Source: Bodo saltans
Taxonomy: Eukaryota; Euglenozoa; Kinetoplastea; Eubodonida; Bodonidae
Length of the DNA: 26,940 nt
Direction: 5' to 3'
Assembly: GCA_001460835.1 (NCBI GenBank)
Contig: CYKH01001668.1
Span: 26,953-53,892, forward strand
Shown here: piece after piece, positions 8,259-16,400 of the stretch
Position numbering within the stretch: position 1 is the first letter of the stretch
How the letters are laid out: each line of letters begins with the position of its first letter
Position numbers and translations under genes: made by a program
Notes under the pieces: model-generated
Database searches by the model: none
Told to the model about the DNA's origin: nothing
Seen by the model: the letters and a program-made list of their open reading frames with translations, nothing else

Positions 8259-10265
8259 ATGTCTAAGATCAGTCAGGACTTGAAGGGCAAGCTCCATAAG
8301 CTTGCGGCTCGATCGCCGACCCAGCGAGGGGCTCCTTCATTCGGTGGCGCACCGCGCTCGCCTGGAGCCTCTGGGGCGCCATCCTTCGCGGAGAAGTCTA
8401 ACCCACCGGACGCTAGCAATGAAGCCGTCCCCCCTGAGACCCCCGATGCCGGCAAGAAGAAGCGCCGTCGCGAGGAGGGCGGAGATGGACGGGAAGGTAA
8501 TGATGGTCCTCACCTGGGTGTCATCCCAAGCATCACTCTTGAAGATATGGGGGGTCTTGCAAAGGAGCTCCCTATCATCAAAGAGCTGATAGAATTCCCA
8601 GTAAAAATGCCGCATCTCTTTTCACGCCTTGGTGCTGATCCTCCGTGTGGTGTGTTGTTGCATGGCCCCCCGGGGTGTGGAAAAACGAAACTAGTGCATG
8701 CGATTGCTGGGAGTCTGCAGGTCCCGTTGTTCTTCGTGTCGGCACCAGAAATTGTCTCAGGAATTAGCGGTGACTCTGAGGCGAAGCTCAGAACTCTTTT
8801 TATGGATGCCATTAGCGTTGCCCCTAGCATCGTGTTCATTGACGAGATCGATACCATTGCTGGACGTCGTGACACTGCTCAAAAGGGCATGGAGGGGCGC
8901 ATCGTAGGCCAGCTGCTGACCTGCATGGATCAAGTCTCTCAAGCTTGGCGTGAGTACAACAAAGTAGTTTGCGTGATGGGCGCCACTAATCGGCCCGAAG
9001 CCATCGACTCAGCACTTCGTCGTGCTGGCCGCTTCGATCGAGAAATTGCACTTGGTATCCCCTCGCTTGAAGAACGTCAGAGCATTTTGAAAGTCACAAC
9101 CAAGAAGTTGACCATGGAGCCAGATGTCGATTTCTTTGAGCTGGCCAATATGACCCCCGGATACGTCGGCGCAGATCTGCATCTCCTCATCAAAGAGGCC
9201 TGCATCGTTGCGATTCGTCGCATGGCCTCAGAGCTGGATCTTGCTGGAGAACTTGAAAATCCAAACAGCGAGAAACTGAATGGCTTTAGCGTCAAGTTTG
9301 ATGAGTTAAAGGCCGCGGTGAAGCGTGTGCAGCCGAGCGCTATGCGTGAAGGGTTCACGACCATTCCAAACGTCTCATGGAGCGACATTGGTGCCCTCGA
9401 AGACGTTCGTGACGAACTCATGACATCCATTCTGCAACCAATCCGTGCGCCAAAACTGCACAAACGCTTCGGTCTCGACAACCCTATCGGCATTCTCCTT
9501 TACGGCCCCCCTGGGTGCGGTAAAACACTTGTCGCCAAAGCTATTGCAAATCAGTCTGGTGCGAATTTCATCTCTATCAAAGGGCCTGAACTTCTCAATA
9601 AGTTTGTTGGTGAGTCGGAACGAAGCGTTCGAATGGTGTTTGCCCGTGGCCGCGCCAGCGCACCTTGCGTATTGTTCTTCGATGAGCTTGATGCCCTCGC
9701 CCCTCGCCGTGGATCTGACCGAGCAAACCCCTCGAGCGAGCGTGTCGTCAATCAACTTCTCACTGAGATGGACGGTGTGGAAGGGCGTGAGCAAGTGTAC
9801 GTCATCGGCGCAACAAATCGACCTGATATGATCGACCCCGCCATGCTTCGGCCTGGGCGTCTCGATAAACTTCTCTACGTGCCACTCCCTAACCCGTCGC
9901 AGCGTGTTTCCATCTTAGAAACCATCGGTCGCAAGTACCCCGTCGATGATAGCCTGTCTCTCAAGTCTGTGGGTGAAGACCAGCGTATGCATGGCTTTAG
10001 CGGTGCGGACTGCGCATCCTTGATGAGAGAAGCGTCCTTCACTGCATTAAAGGAAGTCTACCAATCTACCTCGCGCGAAGATCTTGACGACTTTGAGAGG
10101 AGCGCTGATGCACTGATGAACTCCGCATCGAGCCTCCCGACAATCACGCAAGAACATTTTGAGTCCGCTTTGAGCAAAATCCGGCCTTCTGTGTCGCTAG
10201 AAGACCGCGAAAACTATGAAGCTCTTCACAAGGAAATTAATGGAGTGTCGAAGGGTGGTTCGTAA
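8259..10265 (+). CDS. NVL/Rix7-type nuclear AAA ATPase
   Basis: A 668-residue type II AAA ATPase, best matching NVL (Rix7 in yeast), which remodels pre-60S ribosomal particles in the nucleolus. A disordered Pro/Ser/Gly-rich leader contains a basic nuclear-localisation-like patch KKKRRR (66-71). D1 has Walker A GPPGCGKT (136-143, Lys142) and Walker B FIDEID (Asp195, Glu196). D2 has Walker A GPPGCGKT (Lys422), Walker B FFDELD (Asp475, Glu476) and arginine fingers in LRPGR (531, 534). The segments PNVSWSDIGALEDVRDEL, SIKGPELLNKFVGESERSVR and RPGRLDKLLYVPLP are characteristic of NVL rather than CDC48, which would have an N-terminal double-psi barrel. The N-terminal helical domain of animal NVL is missing or much reduced. 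The start is the first ATG after the splice site; an in-frame TTG upstream was rejected. Confidence 0.9.
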   Translation: MSKISQDLKGKLHKLAARSPTQRGAPSFGGAPRSPGASGAPSFAEKSNPPDASNEAVPPETPDAGKKKRRREEGGDGREGNDGPHLGVIPSITLEDMGGLAKELPIIKELIEFPVKMPHLFSRLGADPPCGVLLHGPPGCGKTKLVHAIAGSLQVPLFFVSAPEIVSGISGDSEAKLRTLFMDAISVAPSIVFIDEIDTIAGRRDTAQKGMEGRIVGQLLTCMDQVSQAWREYNKVVCVMGATNRPEAIDSALRRAGRFDREIALGIPSLEERQSILKVTTKKLTMEPDVDFFELANMTPGYVGADLHLLIKEACIVAIRRMASELDLAGELENPNSEKLNGFSVKFDELKAAVKRVQPSAMREGFTTIPNVSWSDIGALEDVRDELMTSILQPIRAPKLHKRFGLDNPIGILLYGPPGCGKTLVAKAIANQSGANFISIKGPELLNKFVGESERSVRMVFARGRASAPCVLFFDELDALAPRRGSDRANPSSERVVNQLLTEMDGVEGREQVYVIGATNRPDMIDPAMLRPGRLDKLLYVPLPNPSQRVSILETIGRKYPVDDSLSLKSVGEDQRMHGFSGADCASLMREASFTALKEVYQSTSREDLDDFERSADALMNSASSLPTITQEHFESALSKIRPSVSLEDRENYEALHKEINGVSKGGS

Positions 10266-10290
10266 GTCGTGGAGATGGCGCTCCATCCTT

Positions 10291-10315
10291 TTGGTGTTTG
10301 TTTCCTTTTTGCGAG
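10291..10315 (+). promoter_or_regulatory. Possible polypyrimidine tract and SL acceptor for the ankyrin gene
   Basis: The strongest T-rich run of this spacer (to 10310) is followed by GCGAG with AG at 10314-10315. A leader from here would contain ATGs at 10357 (five-codon frame ending in TGA) and 10386 (overlapping the main gene). Weaker downstream AGs at 10377-10378 and 10437-10438 would avoid some or all of these. Confidence 0.3.
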
Positions 10316-10471
10316 TAATACCGTCACACAACGATAAGTTAGAAGTAACTGTTGACATGTCTTTCATTTGAACTCAAGATTGCTCATGATGGAAATTCCA
10401 AACTTATCAAATTTGCTCTCATGTTATTTCAACGGAAGCTGTACGACAGCCCGTCAGGCAAGACAACAAAA

Positions 10472-12064
10472 ATGTCAATATCCCACTCCACTGTGGCCGC
10501 GCTTCATCAAAGAGTCCGTAAAGGCGACCTAGATGATGTCAAATCTTTTCTGAAGACACTGCAGTGTCCCAAGCAACAAATCTTCAATGAAATTGTGGAT
10601 GACTGGAATGCGGTGCGTGTTGCAGTTGCATTCAATCGGCCGCTGATCCTAGCCTACCTTTTTGAAAACGGGGCTGTTGAACCGCCGCCGAGACCGAAAG
10701 ATGGGTGGACATCGTTGCATGTCGCCTGTTTCCACGGGTACGATGCGTGCGTGGAAGTTCTTCTTGATGCCCGCGTCACTTCTGTTGCTGCAGAAAACGA
10801 CGATAATGGACGATGGCCTATTCACTGTGCCGTTCAACGTGACGGCATTGAATCTCTCGAGCACCTCCTCTCACATAGAACGGATCAGAACTGTCGCACG
10901 TCTGTCACGCGAAGCACAGCGTTGCACGTTGCTGCTGAGTACGGCGCGATTAAATGCTTCACTCGCCTCTTGGAAACCCACAGGTCACGAATTGCGCTAG
11001 GGATCATGAATGCTTCGAATCGATCGGTGTTGCTTGAGGCAACTCACAGCGACGCGCCCAATGCTAATAAGTGCCTTGAAGTGCTGCTCAACTATTTTCT
11101 CCGAGAAGAATCGGTCACATCACCCCGTTCTAGAGAGAGTGAATCACCGAAACAGCAACAACAAGGTGTGAGATTATCTAGGTGGGAAGAGTTGAAAGAT
11201 GGATTTACTCGCTGCATTGTGAATGGTCAGACAGCGCAAGTCCTCACTTTTTTGAAGCACGACAAGTTTTGTGATTTGCTTCTGCACGATGGAAGGCGGT
11301 TTGATGGTGTTCATCACGACAGTCATGAAGAACCTCTCATTCATCAATTCTTTCGAACTTGGAATGCGGCGTTTGTTGGCAGCGTCATTCGAGGATTGCT
11401 GAGCTGGAAAATGGATCAGTTGAGTGGCGCATCGTTTTCGGACTTCGTCTCCGATTTTCGCGTAACACTCCTAACGCCATTGCCAACTCCTCACGCGATT
11501 CGCTCCACGCCAGAGCGCAATGGCACTGTTGCGCCGTTGTCATTAGTCTTCAGCTCACTCAATAAGCGTCCACGTGCGATGCTAGAAGAACTCTTTGGAA
11601 GCAGCGGTGCACTACGTGCTGTAGTGCAGCCGTCGCAGGATCTTATTGTTGACATGACGCTTTTGTCACCTTCGTGCAATCTTTTCAATCATGGTGAATT
11701 TGCAGTACCATTTCTTCCTCGAGACGCACTTTCCGAGTCGGGAGGATGTTTTTTGGTGCATGCACTGCTACGATTTGCCGCCACTGCCGGTATCTATCGC
11801 AGAGCATCGTTTTGGAAAGACCTGGCGGTGTTGGTGATGGACAACCCTTTTCTTCTTCCACCAGTTGAGCCCCTTGAAGTGACCACTCCCAACACTGCTT
11901 GTCGAACCCAGCCGCATCGATGGATCTCTGAAGAGATACAACTTGGACAACCGACTCAGTGCAACATCGTAGTTGATGCACATCGTGTCGAACTCCTCCG
12001 CTCTGTACTTGAATCAAAGTTTCGCGGTATCGTTGACTACTGTGCCACCAAGCGGCAAGCGTGA
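10472..12064 (+). CDS. Ankyrin-repeat protein
   Basis: A 530-residue protein whose N-terminal half is ankyrin repeats, a helical protein-binding scaffold; the partner is unknown. Clear units begin at DGWTSLHVACFHGYDACVEVLL (residue 77), GRWPIHCAVQRDG (about 111), RSTALHVAAEYGAIKC (about 146) and a weaker one near 183. Two degenerate units precede them (about 7-70). A short Gln run and a Ser/Glu-rich linker separate the repeats from a C-terminal region of about 300 residues without recognised domains. The start at 10472 was preferred because it has an AAAA context and the longer alternative (in-frame ATG 10421) adds an unconserved-looking basic leader. That alternative cannot be ruled out. Confidence 0.85.
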   Translation: MSISHSTVAALHQRVRKGDLDDVKSFLKTLQCPKQQIFNEIVDDWNAVRVAVAFNRPLILAYLFENGAVEPPPRPKDGWTSLHVACFHGYDACVEVLLDARVTSVAAENDDNGRWPIHCAVQRDGIESLEHLLSHRTDQNCRTSVTRSTALHVAAEYGAIKCFTRLLETHRSRIALGIMNASNRSVLLEATHSDAPNANKCLEVLLNYFLREESVTSPRSRESESPKQQQQGVRLSRWEELKDGFTRCIVNGQTAQVLTFLKHDKFCDLLLHDGRRFDGVHHDSHEEPLIHQFFRTWNAAFVGSVIRGLLSWKMDQLSGASFSDFVSDFRVTLLTPLPTPHAIRSTPERNGTVAPLSLVFSSLNKRPRAMLEELFGSSGALRAVVQPSQDLIVDMTLLSPSCNLFNHGEFAVPFLPRDALSESGGCFLVHALLRFAATAGIYRRASFWKDLAVLVMDNPFLLPPVEPLEVTTPNTACRTQPHRWISEEIQLGQPTQCNIVVDAHRVELLRSVLESKFRGIVDYCATKRQA

Positions 12065-12205
12065 CGAAACACCTCTGTGTTTATCGAGTCAATCCTCTTG
12101 ATTTGTTTTCAAAAATTTCGATTTTCCGAGAGAAAATGAGTTGATTTTATTGTTTTACATGGTAAGATCAACTAAACAACGACCATCGTGTCAATTAAAG
12201 CGACC

Positions 12206-12232
12206 CAATTTTTCTTTATTTCATTTCAAAAG
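12206..12232 (+). promoter_or_regulatory. Polypyrimidine tract and SL acceptor for the small membrane protein gene
   Basis: A T-rich tract (12209-12226) runs directly into CAAAAG, with AG at 12231-12232, five bases before the ATG at 12238. The tract is strong and the acceptor is the first AG after it. Confidence 0.6.
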
Positions 12233-12237
12233 TGAAG

Positions 12238-12612
12238 ATGCAAATTCCAAAGATAGAGCGTCGGCCAAAGCGTCCTTCACGCAATGCAGGTGGAAGTGAA
12301 ATGCCAACGAGCGCGGGTGGGTACATTCTTAGGCGTTTGAGGCCGAGGTTGCCCGTCTCTTGGCAGTACGGTTGGAAATGGCAAGCGGTGAAAGGTGCGT
12401 GGTTGTTCGTAGGTTCCTTGTTCTTGTTGAAGCTTGGGTACACCATGTTTTTTTCGTTGTCTGATTCAGACATTGATCGAAAAGCTGCGCAGTACACGTA
12501 CGTTCGCGATGAACGTGGCGTTGTCGTTGATATTGGCTACAAGCCATTGCTCGATGCAGGAATTCGCGCTCGCAAGCGTACTGCGAAGTACCTTGAAGCA
12601 GATGATGAATAA
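12238..12612 (+). CDS. Small single-span membrane protein, probably mitochondrial
   Basis: A 124-residue protein that I do not recognise by name. A strongly basic N-terminus (PKIERRPKRPSR, then RRLRPRLP) precedes one hydrophobic segment at about 49-72 (WQAVKGAWLFVGSLFLLKLG). A charged soluble tail ends in EADDE. Size, basic head and single span are typical of accessory subunits of respiratory complexes such as NDUFA13-like proteins, but no diagnostic motif is visible, so that assignment is a guess. Lack of a cleavable signal and the positive N-terminus favour the mitochondrial inner membrane or another N-in membrane. An upstream in-frame GTG overlaps the splice acceptor and was rejected as start. 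Confidence 0.75.
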   Translation: MQIPKIERRPKRPSRNAGGSEMPTSAGGYILRRLRPRLPVSWQYGWKWQAVKGAWLFVGSLFLLKLGYTMFFSLSDSDIDRKAAQYTYVRDERGVVVDIGYKPLLDAGIRARKRTAKYLEADDE

Positions 12613-12704
12613 CAGTTTCTTGTTTACTTTGCATCGTTTTTTGCGTCTTATCGCTGTGGCATGAGTTCAATTCAGTAAGTTGATTTCGGCTAATTTTCCC
12701 ATCA

Positions 12705-12867
12705 ATCTTTCTTTCTTCGATTGCGTTAGTACCCCTGTTCCCCAGAGAGGTAGGGAAGCTAGTATCACATCGGGACAAAGATAAGGAATCCCACCGCTTC
12801 AACTTAGTTGGGCAACAAAAGTAGTACTACTTCATTTTTGGTGCGCGAACAAATACTTTTTTTTTTT
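12705..12867 (+). promoter_or_regulatory. Two polypyrimidine tracts before the ion-channel gene
   Basis: Tract A (12705-12719) is followed by AG at 12728-12729, and no ATG intervenes before 12882. Tract B is an 11-base T run (12857-12867), but the first AG after it (12888-12889) lies inside the coding frame, just downstream of the ATG at 12882. Tract A with its AG is therefore the more likely acceptor for the full-length protein. The stretch 12730-12830 between them is otherwise unremarkable. Confidence 0.45.
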
Positions 12868-12881
12868 GCTTCCACGCGCTG

Positions 12882-15800
12882 ATGACTAGTGAAGGGGTGC
12901 AGTATCATGAGTTTGATGCGCCAATCACTCCACTCGTCATGAGCGGACGGGAATCGATCGTCACATGCCGCGAGCCGTTGAAATTTGATGCGCTGCTGCG
13001 CTTTCACGTGGACGACGACGAATCAGTGAGACCGAAACCATTTATTTCAATCGAGCGCGCGTCGGTGACATCGTCGCCGCAGCGGCTCACACCAAAACAA
13101 GAGAGAGATTCCAAAACACATTCGGTACCTAGCAACAGCAGACAAAGCGCCGACGCAGACCCCCAAACACTTCCTTCACGAGAACCTCAAGAAGCGAGTA
13201 TGGCTCCACAACTTCCTAGAGAAAGTAGCCTTGCCAATTGTGGCCCAGCGATTCTAATCGAAAAGCCGTCGTTCGCAACGCCGCAAGTGCAACACGCACG
13301 TCCAGCAATTCCCAACGGAGCCCATCACCACCAGGGAGAGCTATTAATTCAACCTGTTCAGCAACAACTTTCAGGGGATAGGGGCGAGGATCCAATTTTT
13401 CCTGTAGCACTGAGCCCCACAATGCCGCCGGAATTTTTGCGTGACGTCTCGTTGAAAACCGAAAAAACGTCACAACAACACACAACAGCAACGAGGCGAC
13501 TTAGTAAGCCTGAAGAGTTTTACGGGGACTCGAGTGACGAAGATGATACCGTCGCCGAGCCCCAGGAAGACACTCCCCAACCCAAATTTGGTGAAGTGAA
13601 AAATCCGTTGAATGCACGAGAATCGTCTCATCTGAGTGCTCGTACATCCGAAGATGGTCCCTTTCGCACCCCGGACGAACAAGTGGCCCTCGGCAAGGGG
13701 CGCGGTGGAGATAGTAGTGGAAATTTGGAGTGGACACTCCCAGTGCCGCCTCCAATTGACTTCACCAGCAACGTCAACGAAGTGAAACACTCTGCCGAGC
13801 ACAGTCAAAACCTAGCTGCTGCATCAACGGTTGTTTCGGTTCATGGGGATGCTGTGATTCTTCACTCTAGACTGCTGCAATTCCTTCGAAGGCTGTGCCA
13901 GTCGAATGACCCCACCCAGACTGGTGGGCTTCTCGAAATTCACCGCCTCAAGCGTCTTTGCCACGCTGCGAAATTAACGCCAGAACAACGTGGTAAGTTG
14001 CTTCCCAGTAGCGCGCAAGGAAAGAAGTTGATTCCTTTGGAAATATGTGGGAAGTATTTTTTAAGGCACGCAAACAAAGACATCACCGATGCCGATGCCA
14101 TTGTCGTGGCGCTCGAAGGTTTGAGTGATGGTGTCGTCAACTCCCAAGAGTCTGTCTTCTCCCTCATTGAAGAACGCGTCGCACGCATTGTCTCCGACAA
14201 TCGTGCGCGATTCGCAGACAACACGTTTCGCTTCGTTTGGGACTCAGTGCACCTGGTATCTATTTTCGCGTTCCTTGCCATTTCTCTTGACACCAACGTT
14301 CTAAAACTGGAGCGAGATATGTCCACTCCAGACTCTTGGGTTCTAGCAGTGATTCTCTGCATTCATGCGTTTTGGCTCTTAGACGTGTTGTATTCGATCC
14401 ACGTGGTTGCGATTGATCACAATGGTCGCCTCGTAAGAGACCACACTTCTATCATGCGCCAACGCAAAGCTCAGCTCATCATCGATGCGTTTTGCCTGTT
14501 CCCACTTGACTTTATCCTTGAAGGCGCTGATGCTCCATTCGCCGCTTTCTTGACGTTTCGGGTCATGAAGTTTGTGAAAATGTTTCGCGTATCATACCTC
14601 TATGAGCTCGTTAACAGAGACATTATCACGCCTGGCCTCGTTATTTTCCACTTCCAGGTAAAGAAAGCCGTCATTGGTTTGGCGTGGCTATTTCTCGCGG
14701 TGTTGATGCTGGCGACGATTCACAATCTGATCGACATCTACTCCATCGAACCTGCGTATGGAGAGAGAAAATATCCAACACTTACTCACTCCGTTGTTGC
14801 CGTGTCTATTATTCTCTCTGGGTCGAATGCTGATTTCGAAGTCTGGGTCACTGGCGACAAGGTGTTGTACGTAGCTCTCGCTATCTGTGCCATGATTGGT
14901 ATTGGTTTGGTGGTTGGTCAGCTCACATCACTTGTGTTTTCCAACAGCGTTTCTGCCGAGAATTATCAGTTGATGCGAGATACGTTGGACATTGTGGAGC
15001 ACTACAACGTTCCAAAAGCAATTCAACGAGAAGTTCTCAGCTTCCAGATGCACGCCCTCAACGACGATGTGGTCCGACACATGTCAAATCTGCAACAACT
15101 TCCGCTTCAAATGCAAAAGGAAATCTTAATGTACATCAAAATTGATGCAGTTGGACGAGTCAAGTTATTTAGCGGAGCATCTCAAGAGTGCCACACGGCC
15201 TTAGCAGCCTGCTTGTCACGAAAAATTGTTGAACCAGAAAGTGAAGTGATTCGATTTGGTGAAGTTGGCAAAGAAATGTACATGCTCGCTCATGGGTATG
15301 CGGATGTGATTCTCGGCAATGGCAAAGTCGTCACCACGTTCACTCGTGGCGACTGCTTTGGAGAAATGGCGTTGGTGCAAAAAGATGCCAAGCGCACCGC
15401 AACTGTCAGAGCATTGACGTACTGTGATTTGTGGACATTGAGCAAGGATGCATTTTTGGAAGCCCTCGTGCTTTACCCTGAGCTTCTGAGCGTCGTAGAA
15501 GTGGAACTTGTTGCCCGGAAAGGAAATATTGCAGAGCTTCGATCGAGCATTGATGCAGTGCAGCAAGAAATGATGAAATTGGACAAAGAAGAGGAACTTC
15601 TCTCTTCACCTGGGAGTGGAGGCCAGTTGAAACCTTCTGTCGTTCCTTTCGATGTTGCAGTTGGTGCATCGCGACGCAAGAAAAGCTCTGCAGCCCCCAG
15701 TCTTTTTGTCGCAACGCACCGTGCAACGATTCACCTTGGATCTGATGAAGCGTTAGACGTAGATCAAAGCAAGGAAGCGCATGAAAACCTCGAGCAGCGT

Positions 15801-16073
15801 GATGTGCATGGCGGACATGGCCCATCTAGCCGTTGGACAGCAACGAGACTTTCGACGTTCAGGCAAATGTCCCTGCCCCAGCCCGCAAGATCGAGCCCCA
15901 GGCATCATCGCCTCTCGCATAGTAGCACAGCACCGCGTTCTCCCATTAGTGTCGACGATGAACTTCAAGAAGCCTTAAGAGCCATCGAATCTGTGAAGAC
16001 CTTTGTCGATGTTCAAACAATCCATGCTGGGAGTTCATTCAGAGCTCGCCATAGTAGCAGTGCCTTTTCGTAG
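12882..16073 (+). CDS. Six-span cyclic-nucleotide-gated-type cation channel (CNG/HCN/EAG superfamily)
   Basis: A 1063-residue channel subunit. The first 430 residues are hydrophilic and probably disordered. Membrane spans follow: S1 (about 452-473), S2 (486-511), S3 (529-548), S4 (about 558-575), S5 (594-615), pore loop (634-655) and S6 (663-687). S4 has basic residues every third position (R-x-x-K-x-x-K-x-x-R), a voltage-sensor pattern. A helical C-linker leads to a cyclic-nucleotide-binding domain (about 760-865) with the phosphate cassette FGEM (826-829) and Arg838 in RTATV. The pore loop has LSGSN where potassium channels carry GYG, so ion selectivity is uncertain. A Ser/Arg-rich tail of about 170 residues follows. 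Gating by a cyclic nucleotide and a plasma or flagellar membrane location are inferences from the family. The alternative start at 12939 is less likely because an out-of-frame ATG precedes it. Confidence 0.9.
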   Translation: MTSEGVQYHEFDAPITPLVMSGRESIVTCREPLKFDALLRFHVDDDESVRPKPFISIERASVTSSPQRLTPKQERDSKTHSVPSNSRQSADADPQTLPSREPQEASMAPQLPRESSLANCGPAILIEKPSFATPQVQHARPAIPNGAHHHQGELLIQPVQQQLSGDRGEDPIFPVALSPTMPPEFLRDVSLKTEKTSQQHTTATRRLSKPEEFYGDSSDEDDTVAEPQEDTPQPKFGEVKNPLNARESSHLSARTSEDGPFRTPDEQVALGKGRGGDSSGNLEWTLPVPPPIDFTSNVNEVKHSAEHSQNLAAASTVVSVHGDAVILHSRLLQFLRRLCQSNDPTQTGGLLEIHRLKRLCHAAKLTPEQRGKLLPSSAQGKKLIPLEICGKYFLRHANKDITDADAIVVALEGLSDGVVNSQESVFSLIEERVARIVSDNRARFADNTFRFVWDSVHLVSIFAFLAISLDTNVLKLERDMSTPDSWVLAVILCIHAFWLLDVLYSIHVVAIDHNGRLVRDHTSIMRQRKAQLIIDAFCLFPLDFILEGADAPFAAFLTFRVMKFVKMFRVSYLYELVNRDIITPGLVIFHFQVKKAVIGLAWLFLAVLMLATIHNLIDIYSIEPAYGERKYPTLTHSVVAVSIILSGSNADFEVWVTGDKVLYVALAICAMIGIGLVVGQLTSLVFSNSVSAENYQLMRDTLDIVEHYNVPKAIQREVLSFQMHALNDDVVRHMSNLQQLPLQMQKEILMYIKIDAVGRVKLFSGASQECHTALAACLSRKIVEPESEVIRFGEVGKEMYMLAHGYADVILGNGKVVTTFTRGDCFGEMALVQKDAKRTATVRALTYCDLWTLSKDAFLEALVLYPELLSVVEVELVARKGNIAELRSSIDAVQQEMMKLDKEEELLSSPGSGGQLKPSVVPFDVAVGASRRKKSSAAPSLFVATHRATIHLGSDEALDVDQSKEAHENLEQRDVHGGHGPSSRWTATRLSTFRQMSLPQPARSSPRHHRLSHSSTAPRSPISVDDELQEALRAIESVKTFVDVQTIHAGSSFRARHSSSAFS

Positions 16074-16400
16074 GCGACAATCAAAATATATGATTTCTCA
16101 TTTTGAAGTTCTTGGCAGGAGTACTGCTAAACAGTAATGTGAGCCCCGCCACTCTCTTTTTTGATTTTGATTTTTTGTGTTCCGTTGTGTTAAATCATTG
16201 TAACTGCTTTCAAAAAAGAAAAAAAGTTCTTCCGTTCATCACACTAGCTACTCGTGATGCCATTACACCCCTCTCTTGAACAGGAGTGCGTTCGGGAAGC
16301 TCTTCGTTAACCATTTCTTTGTCACGTTGTTAGTTATTTTCGGTTTTTGCGTTATCGTCATCACATGTGCGTTAGTAGGGTCACATCACAGGGAAGAATC
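16074..16400. other. Intergenic spacer (327 bp) with splice signals
   Basis: Contains T-rich runs at about 16154-16178 and 16311-16350 and an A-rich run near 16213-16226, with no open frame worth reporting. The last tract serves the next gene. Confidence 0.6.
16334..16375 (+). promoter_or_regulatory. Polypyrimidine-rich stretch and SL acceptor for the coiled-coil gene
   Basis: A T-rich region (16334-16359) is followed by AG at 16374-16375. The in-frame ATG at 16365 lies just before this AG and the one at 16401 just after, so the acceptor choice decides the N-terminus. An earlier AG at 16332-16333 would keep the ATG at 16365. Confidence 0.5.

Noticed and set aside
8259-10265. CDC48/p97 (VCP) identity for the double AAA protein
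   Set aside because: It lacks the N-terminal double-psi barrel and the C-terminal p97 tail, and the SDIGALEDVRDEL and KGPELLNKFVGESERSVR segments with the NVL-type D2 fit Rix7/NVL better.
12721-12815. G+C-richer patch examined as a possible tRNA or other small RNA
   Set aside because: No acceptor stem, no T-loop consensus and no cloverleaf could be drawn; only a short five-base inverted repeat is present.
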